Part shown: positions 59,616-64,000 of the stretch, piece after piece | Layout of the letters: every line of letters begins with the position of its first letter | Position numbering within the stretch: the first letter of the stretch is position 1 | Source of the DNA: Pisolithus tinctorius | Lineage: Eukaryota > Basidiomycota > Agaricomycetes > Boletales > Pisolithaceae | Assembly: GCA_024663395.1 (NCBI GenBank) | Contig: JANFAH010000043.1 | Coordinates: forward strand, 1-64,000 | DNA length: 64,000 bases | Direction of reading: 5' to 3' | Notes under the pieces: model-generated | The model's input: only the letters and a program-made list of their open reading frames with translations | What the model was told of the DNA's origin: nothing | Databases searched by the model: none | Program-made: the position numbers and the translations under genes

Positions 59616-60818
59616 CGATTTTCAACGGTCACTTTTCTTCTCGGTCGCTTTTTGTTTACTTTTCGTTTTGTCGTTTCCTCTCTAATGCATGGTTCTTTCC
59701 GCACGTGGAACTCTCATACGCATACGCCCTCTTTCGATCATGCATGTTTTTAGTGTTTTCTTTTCGCTCTCTGCCTTGCTTCGCCCTCTTCGCATGTGTT
59801 CAGTTGAGGAGACGTATTGGAGCCAACGGTCACGTGCTTGACGCGCATGTGCTTATACCTCAGTCATTGTGTCTACGACGCTGAGGTGAGTACAGTAATC
59901 CCCTGACGACGCGTACGCTCACTTACCTCGTATAGCGTGTCCGATAAGGTACTGATAATACAGTTGTTGTGTCTGAGTGGTTGAGTGCCTGAGTCATTAT
60001 ATATCAAGAACCTGCGTAGTCGCCTGCTTAAGAGGTCTACTGGTACAAAAGGTGTGTCGCGATCATGTGCTTGGCGGTGAAGTTCCCACTGAAGCATCCT
60101 GCCCATGGACGAGGTGGTTCGAGAGTGGGATTAAGAGTGCTGTGATCTCGACGAGACGATCACGCCGCACGATCAGATAGTAGTGGATACATTGACGCAT
60201 AGAACTGAGGAGGGGGGATGGACGGGATCGGTTAAACGTGGATCCAGAGGAATGGGTGGTGGATTTGGGATCAGGACGTGTGCCGGGGGCGTTGACAGGG
60301 TGTCCTTCGTTGAGTGAGTCTAATGGATGAATAGGTCACCGGGCCTCCCAGGTATTATAGTCGTCCTGCCGGCGTTTCCCTGGCGTTATCCTTGTCTGTA
60401 CACCGGATTCCTTTGCTTTGCGTTGAGTTAGCATCAGCATCAGCATTACCTAATAAAATGCACCAGGAGGGCGCGAGGCGTGATCACGTGACCGCTTCCC
60501 GCGCCCGAACACCTCTAGCAAATTTGGGCGGGTCTCTTCGCAAAATACCCGTTTATTTCGTGCATAATTACATGGCTTACGTACAGTGTCTTTCAATGGC
60601 ATTGAATCGAGTAGCGACGAACGGGCAAGGGTTGCGTACAGCCCGCAAGTCGCCCGACCCTCACTTTCTCGCGAGAGGGCCATCCGCTTAGTCAGCGGGC
60701 TACCCGTGCATGCTCATGGCGGTATGGTCCCGAGGACCAGGGTCACAACATCTGTCAGATGGGAATCACAGGGTCTTCCCCCCACGCAGCTGCGCTCCCG
60801 TATGTTCCCTATATATTG
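59616..60818. other. Upstream element and spacer, unit 3
   Basis: 59616-59990 is pyrimidine-rich with no gene. 59995-60150 is the conserved TATATAA-containing element. 60190-60470 is the spacer shared with unit 1. The remainder holds nothing recognised. Confidence 0.4.
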
Positions 60819-60956
60819 ATGCTGACCGAAATTGTCCAGCACTATGTTGGTTTCTCAACCATACGTACCGTCTTTCTATGATAGCACCTTCCCGAGCAGT
60901 GCATAGAAGTACTCCAGCCGATGCTATAGATCCGGCCCCCCGATCGGCAACTGTAG
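60819..60956 (+). pseudogene. Zinc-finger gene relic, exons 1-2 (unit 3)
   Basis: CCAGCACTATGTTGGTTTCTC, before a GTACCG donor, matches the end of exon 1 of the paralogues. AGTGCATAGAAGTACTCCAGC, ending at GTAG before GTATGT, resembles exon 2. Exon 3 does not follow. Confidence 0.45.
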
Positions 60957-61311
60957 GTATGTTTCATCTGAGCCTAGTGTTGGAGATATTGATATTCCGT
61001 GAAATGCACATTTCGTGATTCGCAATAGTGTGATCCCACAGACCCGCTCATAACTCTTTATCCCTTCATCGTCCACATCACCCCTGCGGTGTCTTTACCC
61101 GAAATAGATTGTTGACAATTAAAAAAAAACGCCGGTCCTCTGTAGTGGGACTCATTCCATCACATAAACGTCGTCTCCGTGCCTCCCGTGTCCACATATT
61201 TCCCATGTCATTGCCTTATCCGTCCGGGCCACTAGACGCATTGCGTATGCACTCAGATACCGTTAAGGGTTTATGGCTATGTCATGGACATTTCTTGACA
61301 GTAGAATGGAA

Positions 61312-61683
61312 CTACAATATAAGACGTGCCTCTAAGAGGAAACCCGGACAAGCGTAGCAATGCTGAGAAGGATCGAGTGTCACCCATTCACTGGGAGGAA
61401 TTGATGAGCAACTCTCACGTATTGATCTTACCGCTGCGGGACCCACATTTGCAGAGATCCATTCTTCAGAGAAAAGTAGACTGAGGCCGCCGTGAGTCAT
61501 CTCTGGAGTAAGTCTCATCCGTTCGCTCGTTCCTGCCTGGACTGTCACGTCGATGGTCAATGCCAGGCTAAGTACTGACATCAGGGTCCTTGAACAATCT
61601 CGGGGAGGTTGAGAAGCAAGGAGGGCTGGAGGAAATTCTTCACATGTGGTGGGCGGATATGACATGATGTTAACGTTCGCCAT
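61312..61683 (-). CDS. Hypothetical protein, 123 codons
   Basis: A single open minus-strand frame starts MANVNIMSYPPTTCEEFPPA and ends FLLEARLIL. It has no recognised motif, signal peptide or paralogue in the other units. Length alone is weak evidence. Confidence 0.25.
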   Translation of the reverse strand: MANVNIMSYPPTTCEEFPPALLASQPPRDCSRTLMSVLSLALTIDVTVQAGTSERMRLTPEMTHGGLSLLFSEEWISANVGPAAVRSIRESCSSIPPSEWVTLDPSQHCYACPGFLLEARLIL

Positions 61684-62878
61684 CTTTTAGGCGCCTGCTC
61701 TGTGTTCATTCCCACGTGTACACGGTGCAGATTATTTGGGACCCCCAAGGTTGGTGCCTGCACTCATGCCCACGCCCAAGCCAAAATAGTTGGAGGACTG
61801 ACTGTGGTTGTTTCTGTAGACGTTGGAGCTACTCTAACCGAAGGTCCCTGAAGGCTCTCGCTGGCGATATCTGGTACGAATGGCTATGCGGGTGGCTCCC
61901 GTATTAAGAGACCATATTACACACAACCGCCGTCCCAGCTGCTTCCCGACAACCGCTCTCACCCACCCCAAATGCCCTGGCCGCCCTGCCCCCGGACCTA
62001 ATGATAATGACTCTTCCCATCGGGCTGGGTGCCGGCACTACTTCCAGAAGCAGCAAATCCGACGCTCGACCCTGTCCAACTTGATGATTGCATAACGTGA
62101 AGGCATCCTTCGGGGCCCGATGGGTTTACAAGCAACTTATAATCTTTTCGGTGTCAAACTCCCGACACGGCGGCGGCCTGTTCAGGCTTCTCTGGCCATT
62201 GTCTGGTATCAACCGAAGAGTCAAGTAGCCAGACCACTCCCAGTTTCCAGAAATGGATCATTCGACAACAGCGTTCGTCTTGTTCCCATGTTAGCCTATG
62301 TCGAATCTGGAACGTTAGCTTCGTGATTTGCTCAATTATTCTGCCTACAAATTTTTGTGCCAGACTGATAGCGCGCAGGCCCTCTTAACCAGTAAAACTA
62401 GGCATCGACAATGACTCTGATTTCTGCAGCCCTACATCTCTGGGAAACCTAGGAGTCAGATCTCGGGTGGAAATAACCGTGTTTATTGTGAGTAATCAGT
62501 TTCCTTTGTCGTTATTATGGAACCGGCGGGAGCTTTCCAGCCAGAAGCGCAGGGGTGATGATTAAACTTTGCCACCAGCTGATTGTATACCATCATGGCA
62601 CCTCTGCACGGATCAAGCTGGAAAGTTTTTGCACTCTCACGGTAAACGTTACCTTGGGGCTCCATGAATTTATATGTAATAATATTATGTATACCCTCGC
62701 GGGCTCATTGACGTGAGTAGTACTCACGCACCACTTACTCACGCTCACACACCACTCACGCTAACACGTCTCCTATCGCGTCCTCATTGGGACGTGCGGA
62801 TCCCTCGATCCTTCCCACTGTGTTGTGCTGTTTGTACACCCTGGGGTATATATACTAGTGCTATCTGTGTGTGTGGGT

Positions 62879-62917
62879 CATCTCTTCTTTCTCTCTCTCT
62901 CTCTCTTTCTCTCTGTG
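62879..62917. repeat. CT-rich microsatellite
   Basis: (TC)n with two TTT interruptions, a few dozen bases after a TATATATA sequence at 62848. Confidence 0.9.
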
Positions 62918-63019
62918 ATTGCCCTGTATCAGCGTATACGCTAAATCACTCAATCACAGGCCTATCCACGTTCTGTTGCAGTTGTGATCGTTTGAGTGTG
63001 CTCACCCCTCCGTGGTGAG

Positions 63020-63117
63020 TTCCAGTGGCATCAAGACCTCCCGTGGATGGAAAAGCTGTGGGTGTGAGGTTGTGGGAAAGTTTTTGCGCGTCACATTCGC
63101 GAAATCCACATGGGACA
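63020..63117 (+). pseudogene. Zinc-finger gene relic, end of exon 3 (unit 3)
   Basis: The end reads RHIREIHMGHEW in one frame, matching RHIREIHMGHGR of copy 1. Upstream the finger cysteines remain (KSCGCEV) but in another frame, so at least one indel has occurred. Confidence 0.55.
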
Positions 63118-63879
63118 CGAGTGGTGACGAAGGAACCAAAACTGAGTATGTATGTACTGAATTATATTGCGTTGTAGAGTGGGATAGTTGATGGAAAGTT
63201 TGTAATCATGCCTACTCGTGCAGACACTCGGACTTGATGCGAATCCATATGACATATTGATGCATGATGCCTGATGATGGTTAAGAGGTCACACAAAATG
63301 TACATTTCCGAGATTCATGTTGCAACAGGGGTAGCTTCGAGCCTCGGCATGGTAACTTAGTGTCTCATATCGGTGTCTGTAGATGTAGACTAGGATTTTT
63401 TGGTTCTGTTTTATTAGTATATATCTACCATTTCCTCCCCTCCCCCCGTCGATGACGACCGCGATTGGTATTGTAGTTTTCACACGCCTTGTTAGTTTCG
63501 GTCAGCAGCATGTTTCAAATTCGTATGCCACATGCTGTTGGCTACCTGAGTCTACATCGAGTCACCAAGCAAGGCTAACAACGCCATTGTTTGCCGGTAG
63601 TCTAGATCTAAAACGAACAGGGTTACCCTACCTCGAATTTGCAATGTTAATACATAACAGAAGACAGGGCCATCGTGGATGGCAGTCGCCTCCTTGACAG
63701 GCATGCCATAGGCAAGGGGCTCACCGTCCTGTAAAACATGAAGAAGACACAAACCTCGTGTTCAACCAAGCACAGCGCCCTTGTAATCATGCAGTAAGCG
63801 TTATACTGTATGCGTCTGTTACTTACGCAAAGTTCACTGCTACTGCACATGGCCGGTTCCCGAGTCAATAAAATCCTGG
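63118..63879. other. Intergenic, nothing recognised
   Basis: Only short open frames. It includes TTATTAGTATATATCTACC near 63411. Confidence 0.4.
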
Positions 63880-64000
63880 TTTAAGACAAGCAATACATGA
63901 AGTATCTCGATAATCGTCCCCTGGATAGCAATACAATGACATGCTGTGCTCCGATGGTAAAATAAAAGTACTCACGAGCTGGTGAATAAACGTATTTGAT
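63880..64000 (-). pseudogene. Start of tandem unit 4: 3' end of another membrane-gene copy
   Basis: CCTGGATAGCAATACAATG and the following TGGTGAATAAACGTATTTGAT match 51565-51640 and 58470-58550. The unit continues beyond the window, so whether this copy is intact is unknown. Confidence 0.5.

Larger units (their letters stand above)
60957..63019. other. Non-homologous insert in unit 3
   Basis: This stretch separates the two parts of the zinc-finger relic. Apart from the doubtful 61312-61683 frame, repeats of ACTCACGC (about 62713-62765) and the CT microsatellite, nothing is recognised. Confidence 0.35.
58440..63880. repeat. Tandem unit 3
   Basis: Membrane-gene copy Y, the upstream element (59995-60150), a spacer matching unit 1 (60190-60470) and a degraded zinc-finger gene. 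The zinc-finger exons are separated by about 2 kb of unrelated sequence. Confidence 0.65.

Overview
The window looks like a transposon-rich, duplicated region of a basidiomycete genome, most likely an agaricomycete mushroom-forming fungus. The genes have many short GT-AG introns of about 50-65 nt. The mobile elements and families are those typical of agaricomycetes: KDZ transposase with a CxC2 cysteine cluster, a TET/JBP dioxygenase, a Helitron with DUF6570-like and PIF1-like parts, a Ty3/gypsy element, HET-E-like HET genes, a paired C2H2 protein family and a four-helix membrane protein family. The species cannot be told from the sequence. No tRNA, rRNA, CRISPR or bacterial feature was seen. 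All recognition here is from reading translated sequence; no search was run.

Layout. 1-1150: 5' part (gag) of a decayed Ty1/copia element on the minus strand, with a primer-binding site matching the anticodon arm of initiator tRNA-Met. 1165-1760: an unrecognised decayed minus-strand gene. 2085-11240: a segmental duplication. Block A (2085-6845) and block B (8137-11240) each hold an uncharacterised gene, a minus-strand HET gene and BUD32, the kinase of the EKC/KEOPS complex. Block B has an intact BUD32 (277 codons) and an intact copy of the uncharacterised gene (279 codons) but lost most of HET. Block A has all three as pseudogenes. A further copy of the uncharacterised gene (block C, 6870-8130) sits between them, and an inverted copy (block D) lies at 15005-16560. 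13051-13536 is a tandem foldback MITE.

16700-25730: a KDZ transposon neighbourhood with the transposase (minus, broken, carrying a 216-bp MITE), two multi-exon accessory genes (plus) and a TET/JBP-type 2-oxoglutarate dioxygenase (minus, one nonsense codon). 25840-27045: a satellite-like array of GGGCCC-containing units running directly into a Helitron (27053-32960) with Rep and PIF1-type helicase regions.

33030-64000: about four and a half diverged tandem units of 5-7 kb. Each unit carried a minus-strand membrane-protein gene and a plus-strand small paired zinc-finger gene. Three zinc-finger genes keep open frames (34046, 49076, 55579). The third has seven tandem copies of its middle exon, all in phase. 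A complete Ty3/gypsy element (35655-45406, 287-bp LTRs, 5-bp target duplication GATAC) split the array.

One theme joins the regions. Nonsense codons in the gypsy element, the Helitron, the membrane gene and the BUD32 pseudogene are overwhelmingly TGA where CGA is expected or seen in a paralogue. The two gypsy LTRs differ only at positions explained by loss of CpG. This points to methylcytosine deamination as the main force inactivating repeats here.
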